Positions 17,969 to 29,590 of a stretch of 64,000 bases of DNA are shown piece after piece (the first letter of the stretch is position 1; each line of letters opens with the position of its first letter). The notes beneath the pieces are model-generated. The model saw nothing but the letters and a program-made list of their open reading frames with translations. It did not search any database and had not been told where the DNA came from. The stretch lies in NCBI GenBank assembly GCA_025462885.1, contig JAOAPN010000003.1, forward strand, positions 186,001 through 250,000, in the 5' to 3' direction. Made by a program: the position numbers and the translations under genes. The stretch comes from Acidobacteriaceae bacterium. GTDB lineage: Bacteria; Acidobacteriota; Terriglobia; Terriglobales; Acidobacteriaceae.

Positions 17969-19341
17969 AGCTGACACTTGGGAAGATTGCGGACTGGATT
18001 CATGCGGATGGAGAGTTTGACACCACGGCGGAGGCAGTAGGGTATTCGATCGACTCGCGGACGGTCGAGGCGGGGGAGTTGTTCTTCGCGGTGTCGGGCG
18101 AGCGGCTGGACGGACACGACTATGTAGCCGCCGCCCTGGCGAATGGTGCGATCAGCGCTGTGGTCAGCAACATCTGGGTCGTGCCCGCTGAAGTTGATGA
18201 GACGAAATTGCTGAAGGTAGCGAACTGTGAGAACTGCGTCCTGAACGCGCTGCAGGGGCTGGCTCATGCGGTGCGGCGTCAGTGGGGTGGGCGTGTCATT
18301 GGGATAACGGGTTCGGCAGGAAAGACTACGACCAAAGAGATGGTGGCGCAGGTCTTGTCGGCGAAGTTCAGGGTGCTGAAGTCGGCAGGGAATCTCAATA
18401 ATGGATTTGGCTTGCCGTTACAGTTGCTTCGGCTGGAGCCGGAGCACGAGGTCGCGGTGATCGAGATGGGAATGAACCATGCCGGGGAGATCGCTGCGCT
18501 GGCGAAGATCGCGGAGCCGCAGTGGGGTGTGGTCAGCAACGTCGCGCCGGTGCATGTGGAGTTCTTCGAGGACGGCATCGCCGGAGTCGCCCGGGCGAAG
18601 TATGAGCTGATCGCGGCGCTTCCGGCGGACGGCCTTGCAGTGCTGAACGGAGACGATCCCTTCGTGAAACAGTTCGGCAAGGGAATGGGCGATCGCGCTG
18701 TGCTCTATGGGACCGTTTCGGATGTGCAGGTCCGCGCCGTTCATGTCGCCGAGATGGGAGCGGAGGGTGTGGTCTTTACCGTCGAGGTGAAGGGCGAACG
18801 AGCCAGCGTGCAACTTCAGTTGCTGGGCAGGCACAATGTGCTGAATGCGCTGGCGGCGATTGCGGTAGGTCTGCGGAGCGGGATGTCGCTGGGCGACTGT
18901 GCCGCTGCTGTTGGGGAGATGCGGGCCGGAGACAAGCGCGGCGAGGTGATCGCCTGGTGCGGGGCGAAGTTGATCAACGATTGCTACAACTCGAATCCGC
19001 GAGCTCTGGACGCCATGGTCGATGCCCTGATGGCGATGCAGGCGGAGCGGCATATCGTAATCGCCGGCGAGATGTTGGAGCTGGGTTCAGCCGCAGATGC
19101 ATTACACGCAGACTGCGGACGGCTGATGGCCGAGCGGGGAGTGTCCTTGGTGGTTGGTGTGCGCGGAGCCGCAGAGTTCCTGGTGGAGGCGGCAAAGGCT
19201 GGCGGAGTTGCGGCGGTATTCGTGGCAGACGCTGTGGCGGCGGGTGCATGGATCAAAGAAAACGTTCAGGCGGGGGATGCGGTATTGTTGAAGGCCTCGC
19301 GTGGCGTGCGTTTGGAGCGCGCTCTGGCGGAGCTGGATTGA
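17965..19341 (+). CDS. murF: UDP-MurNAc-tripeptide:D-Ala-D-Ala ligase
   Basis: Mur ligase that adds D-Ala-D-Ala to complete the UDP-MurNAc pentapeptide. Starts at a TTG that overlaps the murE stop (TTGA), behind a very strong GGAGGAGA ribosome-binding site. The ATP loop is GITGSAGKTTTKEM near residue 112; NNGFGLPLQLL, VIEMGMNHAGEIAALA and the C-terminal INDCYNSNPRALDAMV are all MurF signatures. At 458 aa it is full length. The usual next dcw genes (mraY, murD, ftsW, murG, murC) do not follow here, so the cluster ends or is broken after this gene. Confidence 0.97.
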   Translation: MKLTLGKIADWIHADGEFDTTAEAVGYSIDSRTVEAGELFFAVSGERLDGHDYVAAALANGAISAVVSNIWVVPAEVDETKLLKVANCENCVLNALQGLAHAVRRQWGGRVIGITGSAGKTTTKEMVAQVLSAKFRVLKSAGNLNNGFGLPLQLLRLEPEHEVAVIEMGMNHAGEIAALAKIAEPQWGVVSNVAPVHVEFFEDGIAGVARAKYELIAALPADGLAVLNGDDPFVKQFGKGMGDRAVLYGTVSDVQVRAVHVAEMGAEGVVFTVEVKGERASVQLQLLGRHNVLNALAAIAVGLRSGMSLGDCAAAVGEMRAGDKRGEVIAWCGAKLINDCYNSNPRALDAMVDALMAMQAERHIVIAGEMLELGSAADALHADCGRLMAERGVSLVVGVRGAAEFLVEAAKAGGVAAVFVADAVAAGAWIKENVQAGDAVLLKASRGVRLERALAELD

Positions 19342-19392
19342 GTTTTTCACTGTCCAGATATTCAAGCGAAAGCTGGGTGCATCTAACAAATC

Positions 19393-20079
19393 ATGGCAAA
19401 CGAGATGGTTCGTAAGGGAAGTGGTTCGCTGGCTAAGGTTGGCGGTTCGGCCTTGAAGAAGGCAGCAAAGAAGACGGAATTGAAACATGCGGCGAAGAAG
19501 TACGCAGAAAAACACGCCGCTAAAAAGCATGCAGCCAAGAAGCACGCGAAGAAAGCCGCAAAGCACGTTGGACCGCAGGGAGAGACTGGTCTGACTGTTT
19601 CGGAGGTCAAGGGCGGCAAGGCACTCCGCAAGGCATTTCATCATCTACAGCGGGCGAGCGGTGTGATTTCACTGGTCGAAAAAGGCAACGGTGGCGATCT
19701 GCTGGAGCTGCTGCACTTTGGCATGGAGCTGTATCGCGGCGCGGTCGACATGGGTGGCAAGCATAAGAGCGACGAGGCCGCACTCGGAGTCCTGCGGGCG
19801 GCTGAACACCTGGGAATGGCCGGCTTCTACGCTGCCCGAAAGGACCACCTAGTCGGGCTGGAAGCCCCCTCATCGGACAAGGATGAGAAGCGTTTGAAGA
19901 AGGTCGCAGAGCGGCTGGAAGATGTCTCGGACGAGCAGAAGGGCTACTGGGTGCGGGTGCGCTCGATGGCGCTTGAACTCGTCCGCCGGGCCGAGGCCGC
20001 GGGTGACGACCCGCATCTGCAGTGGGAGTTGGGCATAGCCGCGGAAAGCTTATGCGATGCATTGGAAGCAGTCGATTAG
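19393..20079 (+). CDS. Unknown protein with histone-H1-like Lys/Ala/His N-terminus
   Basis: A 228-aa soluble protein that I do not recognise as a named family. Residues ~10-60 form a low-complexity basic segment rich in K, A and H (for example EKHAAKKHAAKKHAKKAA), like histone H1 tails or bacterial HupB/Hc1-type DNA-binding tails. Residues ~70-228 are predominantly helical with KALRKAFHHLQRASGVISLV, DLLELLHFGMELYRGAVD and a C-terminal WELGIAAESLCDALEAVD. It starts 51 bases after murF and probably shares its transcript. DNA or RNA binding by the tail is inference. The last codons run into an inverted-repeat element. Confidence 0.75.
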   Translation: MANEMVRKGSGSLAKVGGSALKKAAKKTELKHAAKKYAEKHAAKKHAAKKHAKKAAKHVGPQGETGLTVSEVKGGKALRKAFHHLQRASGVISLVEKGNGGDLLELLHFGMELYRGAVDMGGKHKSDEAALGVLRAAEHLGMAGFYAARKDHLVGLEAPSSDKDEKRLKKVAERLEDVSDEQKGYWVRVRSMALELVRRAEAAGDDPHLQWELGIAAESLCDALEAVD

Positions 20080-20193
20080 AGCATTTCTCCTGTTACGGTG
20101 CTTTGGACAAGCTTTGCGAGTGCCATTTTTCTTGGAAAAAAACGGCGTTCAGATCTGCGGTTTCGGTTTACACCCACAGGAGAAATGCTCTAA
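20076..20193. repeat. 118-bp inverted-repeat element (MITE-like)
   Basis: Perfect 18-bp terminal inverted repeats TTAGAGCATTTCTCCTGT (20076-20093) and its complement (20176-20193) bound a 118-bp element. An internal imperfect inverted repeat, GCCATTTTTCTTGG / AAAAAAACGGC, lies in the middle. It has no coding sequence. The TAG stop of the preceding gene is inside the left repeat. No second copy was found by eye in this window. Non-autonomous mobile origin is inference. Confidence 0.65.
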
Positions 20194-20210
20194 ACGCTGC
20201 CGGTAAAACA

Positions 20211-20239
20211 CCCTACCCCGGAATGATTGCGGGGTAGGG
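20211..20239. terminator. Terminator of GH39 gene / dcw transcript
   Basis: Perfect 10-bp stem CCCTACCCCG / CGGGGTAGGG with a 9-base loop. Read on the minus strand it is followed by a TGTTTTA tract, so it best fits termination of the minus-strand glycosidase gene, and may serve both directions. Confidence 0.8.
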
Positions 20240-20245
20240 CGCTTC

Positions 20246-21757
20246 TCATCTGGCGTGCACTACCGCTACTTCAAACGGCTCCAGCCTGAGCACTCTTCCA
20301 TTCACAACACCCTTTGCCGGAGCGTGATCTCCTGTGGAAGGAGCCACCATCGCCACACTTCCCGATCCAAACTCCCCCGGCAGCGTGACCTCTTCGGCTC
20401 TATTACGCTTGTTGGCGACAAGCAGCACCTTTCCCCGGGCTGTATCAAATCCCTGGACCGTCAGCGCCCTATTCGTATTGGTCGTCGTGGCAATCTTGTC
20501 TCCGGGACCAAACGTATCCTTGAGCAGTTTCAGTACCCAGAACCGGGCGTTCGGTTCGGCGGTGTTGTAGTTCATCATGCTGACGCTCGGATACTGCGAC
20601 GGATATCCCACCAGTTGCGACTCTCCCAAAACGTCGATCCCCAGCTTCGCGGACTCGGCGTAGAGATACGCATAGAGAGCACCCGCAAGATTCCAATACC
20701 CCGCAGGTTCGGGCTTCGCGACATAGCCCGGCTGATTGATCTCTTTGCCGTCCTCGCTCAGGATCACGCCTAACTCATTCAGCGCCGTCTTTGTTCCCGG
20801 GGACTCGCGCTTCCGAATCTCCTCGACAAATCGCACCGCAGTGAGGAACCCGTCCGCCTGATCGAAGAACGTGTACTGCCATTCGTTCAGCGTCTGATCC
20901 GGCCCCGGGGTCGCGTAGAAGTGATAGGTAATGAAGTCCAGCGGCGCTCCCTTGCGATGGTTTGCGGGATTAAGAAAGTACTCAAACATCGCCGGGTCCT
21001 GACGCGGGGCAGCCAGCCCGAGTCCCATGAACTTGATCTGCGGATCGACCTTCAACATCGCCGCCGTTACGGCGTCATAGAACTTCGTATACTCCTGCGG
21101 AGTCCAATGGTGCTCGAAGTCGATCTCGTTCAGCACCTCCCAGTACGGAACCTTGTAGTGATGGCCCGACTCCCGCCACTTGCCCGTCTCATCCGTAAAC
21201 CCGCCCTTGGTATACCAGCTCAACAGCCGGGCAAAGTACTCCGATATCTCCTTCATGGAAGGATCGCGCAGCTCAGTCCCTTGCGTGTACTTCCAGAACA
21301 CCTGGTTCGGATCGTCCGGCACGGTCACCGGCTTGTCGGTCTTGTACATCCACGAAGGGATGGTGCTGAAGTTCAGCACCACGGAGTGACCTTCCGTTGC
21401 CTTCATAAAATCGTCTAGCGTCGGATCGATGTATTGAAAGTCCCACGAAGTCTTGCCTCCGGCAGGCGCCTCCAGCTCCGCCACCGCTTGCCTGGGGTAG
21501 GGAAGCCAGGGCACATAGCGAACGTAGTCCGCACCCAGCATCTTCAACGCCGCAAACGACCCGTCATGCAGCTTGGCCCCGCGAATGAGCATTGGATTTA
21601 CCACCACCTGCAAGGTAGGGGTTGAGTTCGACGTCCGCACCACCTTGCCCCAATCCACCTTCACCTCGGTTGTATCCTGCGCGCTTGCCGGAACTCCCAG
21701 CGCGACCCCGATCAATACACCACTCACCCAGACTGCCAGCCCTTTGCCGTTCCGCAT
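20246..21757 (-). CDS. Secreted GH39-like glycoside hydrolase
   Basis: A 503-aa exported enzyme with a signal peptide ending near GVPASAQ and a clan-A TIM-barrel. The acid/base motif is PYWEVLNEIDFEHHW (Glu near residue 209) and the likely nucleophile lies in TALNELGV (about residue 327). The C-terminal part (from ~410) is beta-rich, as in GH39 beta-xylosidases. Together with LNFSTIPSWMY and TYHFYATPG this supports GH39 (beta-xylosidase or alpha-iduronidase-like); specificity is not determinable. A GGAGC ribosome-binding site precedes the ATG. A palindromic CRP-type site lies 116 bases upstream. Confidence 0.85.
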   Translation of the reverse strand: MRNGKGLAVWVSGVLIGVALGVPASAQDTTEVKVDWGKVVRTSNSTPTLQVVVNPMLIRGAKLHDGSFAALKMLGADYVRYVPWLPYPRQAVAELEAPAGGKTSWDFQYIDPTLDDFMKATEGHSVVLNFSTIPSWMYKTDKPVTVPDDPNQVFWKYTQGTELRDPSMKEISEYFARLLSWYTKGGFTDETGKWRESGHHYKVPYWEVLNEIDFEHHWTPQEYTKFYDAVTAAMLKVDPQIKFMGLGLAAPRQDPAMFEYFLNPANHRKGAPLDFITYHFYATPGPDQTLNEWQYTFFDQADGFLTAVRFVEEIRKRESPGTKTALNELGVILSEDGKEINQPGYVAKPEPAGYWNLAGALYAYLYAESAKLGIDVLGESQLVGYPSQYPSVSMMNYNTAEPNARFWVLKLLKDTFGPGDKIATTTNTNRALTVQGFDTARGKVLLVANKRNRAEEVTLPGEFGSGSVAMVAPSTGDHAPAKGVVNGRVLRLEPFEVAVVHAR

Positions 21758-22156
21758 TAAACGCTCCTACGTTCTGGAATCAGTTCCCAACGTCAATCAC
21801 GCCGTCAGGAGATCGGAAGCCAGTATGCACGGAGCAGCCTGCCGATGGCTACCCGCACTATCCCTCCGGTGGTGTGACAGCCGTCACATACTTCTTTTCA
21901 ACGATCCTCCATTCTGAATTCGGAGGCCACTCTTGCCAACCCCGACGCGTACCGCTCTTGCCGACAGCACCAGGCCCACCTGCTCTCAACCTACCTGCTC
22001 CCACATCGGAAGCGCCTGCGCCGGCACCTGCTCTGGTTACGAGAGCACGACTTCATGCCCTCCTCTAATCGTGCTCGCGGTCCTCGCGGCCTTCACCCCG
22101 CTGTTTGCACTTTCACCCACTGCGCTCGCCCTGGTGCGCTCTGCCGGAGCTACTCG
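21758..22156. other. Divergent region between GH39 and ctaD genes
   Basis: About 400 bases. It holds a CRP-type palindrome (21873-21888). From 21933 a TTG-started frame preceded by GGAGG runs 75 codons and ends in a TGA that overlaps the ctaD ATG. It is Ser/Thr/Pro/Cys-rich with one hydrophobic stretch and could be a coupled small membrane protein, but the composition is unconvincing and I do not call it a gene. Confidence 0.4.
21873..21888. promoter_or_regulatory. CRP-family palindrome TGTGAC-N4-GTCACA
   Basis: A perfect 16-bp inverted repeat that matches the CRP consensus TGTGA-N6-TCACA exactly. It lies 116 bases before the GH39 start and 269 before ctaD, between divergent genes. A CRP/FNR-type regulator with a matching recognition helix is encoded at 24234-24962. 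Confidence 0.65.
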
Positions 22157-23842
22157 ATGAGTACGACCTACCAACCCGTCTCCTCAGCGATAGCCCCCGA
22201 GGTCCGCGCGCCCAGAAAGCCACTGAACTACCTCAACGCCGAGCACGGTATCAAGAGCTGGCTCCTCACCCAGGACCACAAGCGCATCGCCATTCTCTAC
22301 TTCGCTGCAGTGTCTTTCTTCTTCCTCATCGGCGGACTCCTCGCCATGGCCATCCGGATGGAGCTGCTCACTCCATCGACGGACCTTATGGCCTCCGACA
22401 CCTATAACAAAGTGTTCACCATGCACGGTATCGCGATGGTCTTCTTCGTTCTGATCCCCGCCATCCCCGCGATTCTCGGCAATTTTCTGCTGCCGCTCAT
22501 GCTCGGAGCCAAAGACCTCGCCTTCCCCAGGATTAATCTTCTGAGTTGGTACTGCTACATGATCGGCGGGCTGCTACTGATCTATACCGTCATCAATGGT
22601 GGAGTGGATACCGGCTGGACCTTCACCACGCCACTCAGCACGCAGTTCCTGAACACCAACGTCATCTCGGCCGGCCTCGCCGCCTTCGTCGCTGGCTTCT
22701 CGTCGATTCTCACCGGCCTCAACTTCATCGTCACCATCCACCGGATGCGCGCTCCGGGACTCACCTGGTTCCGGCTTCCGCTCTTCGTCTGGGCCCATTA
22801 CGCCGCATCCGTCATCATGGTGCTGGCTACCCCCGTTGTCGCCGTTACTATCGTCCTGGTCGCGGTCGAGCGGTTGTTTGGCTTCGGCTTCTTCGATCCC
22901 CAGAAGGGCGGCGATCCGCTGCTCTTCCAGCATCTCTTCTGGTTCTACTCCCACCCTGCTGTCTACGTCATGCTGCTGCCTGGCATGGCCGTCATCTCGG
23001 AGATCATCGCCTGCTTCTCGCGCAAGCGCATCTTCGGATACACCGCCGTAGCCTTCTCTTCGGTGGCGATCGCCGTCTTTGGCTTCTTCGTCTGGGAGCA
23101 CCACATGTTCATCATGGGTGTCAGTCAGTACTCGGCGCTGGTGTTTTCTCTGCTCACCATGCTGGTTGCCGTTCCTTCGGCGATCAAGGTCTTCAACTGG
23201 ACCTTCACGCTCTCGCAGGGGTCTATCTCCTTCGAAGCTCCCATGGTCTACGCGCTCTGCTTCATAGGCCTATTTCTGATCGGAGGCTGCACGGGGGTCT
23301 TTCTCGGCACGCTGGGCATGGACGTCCACCTCACCGAGACCTACTTTATCGTCGCCCACTTCCACTTCGTCATGGTTGGGTCGGTCATCATGGCCTACCT
23401 GGGCGGGCTCCATTTCTGGTGGCCCAAGATCACCGGCCGCATGTACCCGGAAGGCCTAGCAAAAGTCGCCGCTCTTCTGGTCTTTGTCGGTTTTTTCTTT
23501 ACCTTCGGACCGCAGTTCATCCTCGGATATCTGGGCATGCCCCGCCGTTACGCTGCCTATCCGGTCGAATGGCAGACGCTGAATGTTTTCTCGACTGCCG
23601 GAGCCACAGTGATGGGGGCGGGCTATATGCTAACCGCAATCTACCTCCTCTGGTCTTTAAAATACGGCCCCGTAGCATCCGCTAACCCTTGGAGAGCCTA
23701 TGGTTTGGAGTGGGAAACGACCTCTCCGCCCCCGGCCGGTAACTTTTTTCAGGTTCCAATCGTAACCAGAGAGGCGTACGATTACGCCTCTCTTGACAAC
23801 CCGATTCCCGTCGGGGCAAAAGCCACCACCGCAGCAGACTAA
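22157..23842 (+). CDS. ctaD: Cytochrome c oxidase subunit I, A2 type
   Basis: Catalytic subunit of an aa3/caa3-type heme-copper oxidase, 561 aa with about 12 transmembrane helices. Heme and CuB ligands are present: His in FTMHGIAM (~90), [14 protein letters not shown] (~263-274), WEHHMFIMG (~315-316) and [10 protein letters not shown] (~400-405). The YSHPAVY sequence, lacking the Glu of the D-channel motif HPEVY, marks the A2 subfamily. Start ATG at 22157 with GGAG eight bases upstream. Subunits II and III are absent from both flanks, so the gene is an orphan and must pair with subunits encoded elsewhere. Confidence 0.94.
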   Translation: MSTTYQPVSSAIAPEVRAPRKPLNYLNAEHGIKSWLLTQDHKRIAILYFAAVSFFFLIGGLLAMAIRMELLTPSTDLMASDTYNKVFTMHGIAMVFFVLIPAIPAILGNFLLPLMLGAKDLAFPRINLLSWYCYMIGGLLLIYTVINGGVDTGWTFTTPLSTQFLNTNVISAGLAAFVAGFSSILTGLNFIVTIHRMRAPGLTWFRLPLFVWAHYAASVIMVLATPVVAVTIVLVAVERLFGFGFFDPQKGGDPLLFQHLFWFYSHPAVYVMLLPGMAVISEIIACFSRKRIFGYTAVAFSSVAIAVFGFFVWEHHMFIMGVSQYSALVFSLLTMLVAVPSAIKVFNWTFTLSQGSISFEAPMVYALCFIGLFLIGGCTGVFLGTLGMDVHLTETYFIVAHFHFVMVGSVIMAYLGGLHFWWPKITGRMYPEGLAKVAALLVFVGFFFTFGPQFILGYLGMPRRYAAYPVEWQTLNVFSTAGATVMGAGYMLTAIYLLWSLKYGPVASANPWRAYGLEWETTSPPPAGNFFQVPIVTREAYDYASLDNPIPVGAKATTAAD

Positions 23843-23865
23843 AAAGACACTGAAAGGAGCCTCCT

Positions 23866-24093
23866 ATGTCAGCCAGAGACTACTCCGTCCCACCCAGACC
23901 GTCCTTTATTCCACTTAGCCTCGCTCAACCGTCGGAGACAGCCAGCCGCATCTCTGCACGTCGACGTCTGCGCATCCAGGCCGAAACCGACCTGTACGCG
24001 CATCTCGATTGCCCACCTAAATACAGGCTTGTATCCTGCTACACCGTCTATGAAGTTGAAGATCGAACCAAGCCTTCCGTTTCCAGCTTCTAA
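23866..24093 (+). CDS. Small hypothetical protein downstream of ctaD
   Basis: A 75-aa, soluble protein with basic residues (SARRRLRIQAETDLYAHLDCPPKYRLVSCYTVYEVEDR) and no transmembrane segment. A strong GAAAGGAG ribosome-binding site lies seven bases before the ATG and the gene starts 23 bases after ctaD, so it is likely co-transcribed. I do not recognise a family. The N-terminal 30 residues are Ser/Pro-rich. A role with the oxidase is only suggested by position. Confidence 0.6.
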   Translation: MSARDYSVPPRPSFIPLSLAQPSETASRISARRRLRIQAETDLYAHLDCPPKYRLVSCYTVYEVEDRTKPSVSSF

Positions 24094-24193
24094 AAAAGCC
24101 GGAGACGGGGACGTGCGGTGGATGGAGCAGGGAAGAACACGGCCGGAAATATTATCCTGAAGAAACTATCCCCAAGAAATTGCCATCCTGCTT

Positions 24194-24212
24194 AAAGCGG
24201 AAGCCCCGCTTT
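24194..24212 (-). terminator. Weak hairpin after the CRP/FNR gene
   Basis: AAAGCGG / CCGCTTT stem of seven base pairs with a short loop, 22 bases after the minus-strand stop codon and followed by TTTAAG on that strand. Weak candidate. Confidence 0.35.
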
Positions 24213-24233
24213 GCCTTCGTCGTTGCTGGCTGA

Positions 24234-24962
24234 TCAGCAGTACGTCCGTTCCATCTTTTCCGGAGAGAGCAGCACCATGCGCTGTCCCTCGATTTCCAGC
24301 AGGCCTTCGCTCTTCAACTTCGACAAAACCCGCGTCGTCGTCTCCCGGGAGATTCCCGCCATACTTCCCAGTTCTTCGTGCGTCAACGGCATCCGAAAGC
24401 GTAACGCCACCTCGATTCCGCCCTTGGCACTGGCCGCTGCTCCATGTACTCCCGCGCTCATGCGTGCCCAGTCCAAGAGCACGCTGGCCAGCTTCGCCGC
24501 TGCTGAACCCGACAACGCCAGCCGTCGTGCACTCAGCACCGCTGAACCGTACTCTCGTGCCACGGTCTCCGCCGAATTGAAGCCCACACTGCTGAAGTCT
24601 TCCATGAACTTCAGAAAATCGGCGCGCGGAATTACCCGTACCTCGCACTCGTCGATTGCCTCCACCGTTGCCTCGTACGGTGTCCCCTTCAACACCGAAG
24701 CCAGCCCCAGCACATCCCCGGGTCCCGCGATCCGCAGCAGCAACAGCCTCCCGTCCCGGGAAGAGGTCGTCAGCTTCAGGGCTCCCTTGCACACCACGCA
24801 CACCTGCTCCGGAAGCGACCCCTCGGTCAGAACGGTCTCTCGTTCGGAAAATGTGACCTGCGTCCCCAGTTTGTCCAACTGACGCAGGGCGTCCATATCC
24901 AGACTGCAAAAGCAGTGCGCGCTCCGCACCGTACATTCGACGCAACTTCGTCGCAGTCCCAT
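24234..24962 (-). CDS. CRP/FNR family regulator with Fe-S type cysteines
   Basis: A 242-aa transcription factor. N-terminal cysteines C7, C10, C17 and C19 plus C106 (in DECEVRV) occupy the positions of the FNR [4Fe-4S] ligands, and an extra CVVC sits at 55-58. A cNMP-like beta-roll (about 35-115), a dimer helix (~120-170) and a C-terminal helix-turn-helix follow. The recognition helix, ISRETTTRVLSKLKSEGLL, has R206, E207 and R211 matching R180, E181 and R185 of CRP rather than the E-SR of FNR, predicting a TGTGA-N6-TCACA target. Such a site lies upstream of ctaD. O2 or redox sensing is inference. Confidence 0.88.
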   Translation of the reverse strand: MGLRRSCVECTVRSAHCFCSLDMDALRQLDKLGTQVTFSERETVLTEGSLPEQVCVVCKGALKLTTSSRDGRLLLLRIAGPGDVLGLASVLKGTPYEATVEAIDECEVRVIPRADFLKFMEDFSSVGFNSAETVAREYGSAVLSARRLALSGSAAAKLASVLLDWARMSAGVHGAAASAKGGIEVALRFRMPLTHEELGSMAGISRETTTRVLSKLKSEGLLEIEGQRMVLLSPEKMERTYC

Positions 24963-25065
24963 GCCCCAATCCTAACCCCATCGCGGTGCAGGAGCATCGT
25001 CGCCAGATCTTTCGCGCAGGCCCGCTACAGGATGCAGCCCACATCGGCCTCTATAATGGCGATCC

Positions 25066-25797
25066 ATGTTCCCCTACGACTCCATCCTGCTCGCCGCAGC
25101 GTCGGCCTCGCCTGCCTCCATCGACGACGTGATCGCCATCATGCAGACGATCGACGCAACCTGCACCCAGGGCGACGGCCTCTATTGGTTCAATAGCCTT
25201 TATCTCCAGGTCACCCATGCGGTCAAAGTCCGCGTCGCGGCCGGCGGCTTTCAGGACCCCGCCTGGATCACTCTGCTCGACGTTAAATTCGCCCAGCTCT
25301 ACTTCAACTCCCTTGCCGCCGCCCTTCGTGGTCAACCAGCTCCGGGCTGTTGGAGCGCCCTTTTCAACGTTCGCAACCAGGTCGCGGTCGCCCGCATCCA
25401 ATTTGCCCTCGCCGGCGTCAACGCCCACATCAACCACGATCTGGCGGTCGCCATCGTCGCCACCAGCGCGCAGACCGGAACCTCGCCCCGTCACGGAACC
25501 CCGCAGTATGCCGACTACACTGCCCTCAACTCCACCCTCGACGGCCTCATTGAGATCGCCAAGCACACCCTTAATGTCCGCCTGTTGGGAGAAGTTCTGC
25601 CCCCGGTCTCCCGCGTCGAAGACACTATCGCTGCCTGGAGCGTCAGTGCCGCCCGCGAATCCGCCTGGAACAACGCCGAAATCCTCCAGCATCTGCAACC
25701 CGTACCGCTCTTCGCCGCCAGTTTCCTCCACTCCCTCGACGGTCTGGCCACTGTAGTCGGCAAAAGCCTCCTCGTCCCCGTCCCCAAACTCGGCTAA
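25066..25797 (+). CDS. DUF5995 family protein
   Basis: A 243-aa soluble protein. The opening SIDDVIAIMQTIDATCTQGDGLYWFNSLYLQVTHAV, the central FAQLYFNSLAAALRG and INHDLAVAIVATS match the DUF5995 family, which is all-helical and uncharacterised. Conserved histidine- and aspartate-bearing segments (NAHINHDLA) suggest a metal site, as a guess. Divergently transcribed from the CRP/FNR regulator with ~100 bases between. Nothing in the sequence reveals its substrate. Confidence 0.8.
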   Translation: MFPYDSILLAAASASPASIDDVIAIMQTIDATCTQGDGLYWFNSLYLQVTHAVKVRVAAGGFQDPAWITLLDVKFAQLYFNSLAAALRGQPAPGCWSALFNVRNQVAVARIQFALAGVNAHINHDLAVAIVATSAQTGTSPRHGTPQYADYTALNSTLDGLIEIAKHTLNVRLLGEVLPPVSRVEDTIAAWSVSAARESAWNNAEILQHLQPVPLFAASFLHSLDGLATVVGKSLLVPVPKLG

Positions 25798-26025
25798 GCT
25801 GCGAAGCCGTACCCCTTTTCCTATTTTTCCACCCCGTCCACACGCTTTGCACCACTCCTGCACCTTGCGCCTGACCACCCCTGGGCATACCCTCAAAAAT
25901 GCGCTTGTTAACCTTCTCGTAATCCCGCTTTCCGAGCGTCGAAATCGAGACTTCCACAGCAGAATCCTTGATTTTCGACACCTTACGCCGTGAACCCCGC
26001 CACTTTTGGGGTATTCGCATGTGCA

Positions 26026-26041
26026 ACACAACATGTTGTGC
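26026..26041. promoter_or_regulatory. NrdR-box-like palindrome 1
   Basis: ACACAACATGTTGTGC matches 13 of 16 positions of the NrdR box ACACWATATATWGTGT and contains the perfect 14-bp palindrome CACAACATGTTGTG. It lies just before a TTGACA -35 element of nrdJ. The regulator gene itself is not in the window. Confidence 0.55.
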
Positions 26042-26048
26042 TTTATAC

Positions 26049-26077
26049 TTGACACACCCTATAGGGGGCGGTACTTT
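26049..26077 (+). promoter_or_regulatory. Likely nrdJ promoter
   Basis: TTGACA at 26049-26054 is a consensus -35, followed after 17 bases by TACTTT at 26072-26077 as a weak -10. A second palindrome, CCCTATAGGG, occupies the spacer. Confidence 0.5.
26054..26069. promoter_or_regulatory. NrdR-box-like palindrome 2
   Basis: ACACCCTATAGGGGGC matches about 10 of 16 NrdR box positions and contains the palindrome CCCTATAGGG between the -35 and -10. Its centre is 28 bp from the first box, slightly short of the three-turn spacing usual for paired NrdR boxes. Confidence 0.4.
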
Positions 26078-26297
26078 CACGACTGCAGCATCCACTCTAC
26101 ATCGGACGTAACCCGGCTTTTTCGATCTAGTACGACCCGGAGCAGCTCTCCCCCGGCTCCATTGCCAGCGCTCGAAGACGTTTTTTAGCCCGTCCCTTTT
26201 CAGTCTTTTCGGTCGCGGACTCCAGCGAAACAAGTTTAGTTCCAAACAAGAAATCGACATTTACGACATAGAGCAGAGAAGAAGGAGTAACTCCCCA

Positions 26298-29576
<3,279 letters not shown>

Positions 29577-29590
29577 AGGATGGCGTTTGC

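Larger units (their letters stand above)
25798..26297. other. nrdJ promoter region and long 5' leader
   Basis: 500 bases without a gene. It contains the NrdR-like palindromes and promoter near 26026-26077 and then a leader of about 210 bases. I looked for a cobalamin riboswitch B12 box there and do not see one. The leader ends in AGAAGGAG before the nrdJ ATG. Confidence 0.55.

Noticed and set aside
26085..26297. Cobalamin riboswitch in the nrdJ leader
   Set aside because: No recognisable B12-box or the conserved core was seen. The palindromes upstream explain regulation better.
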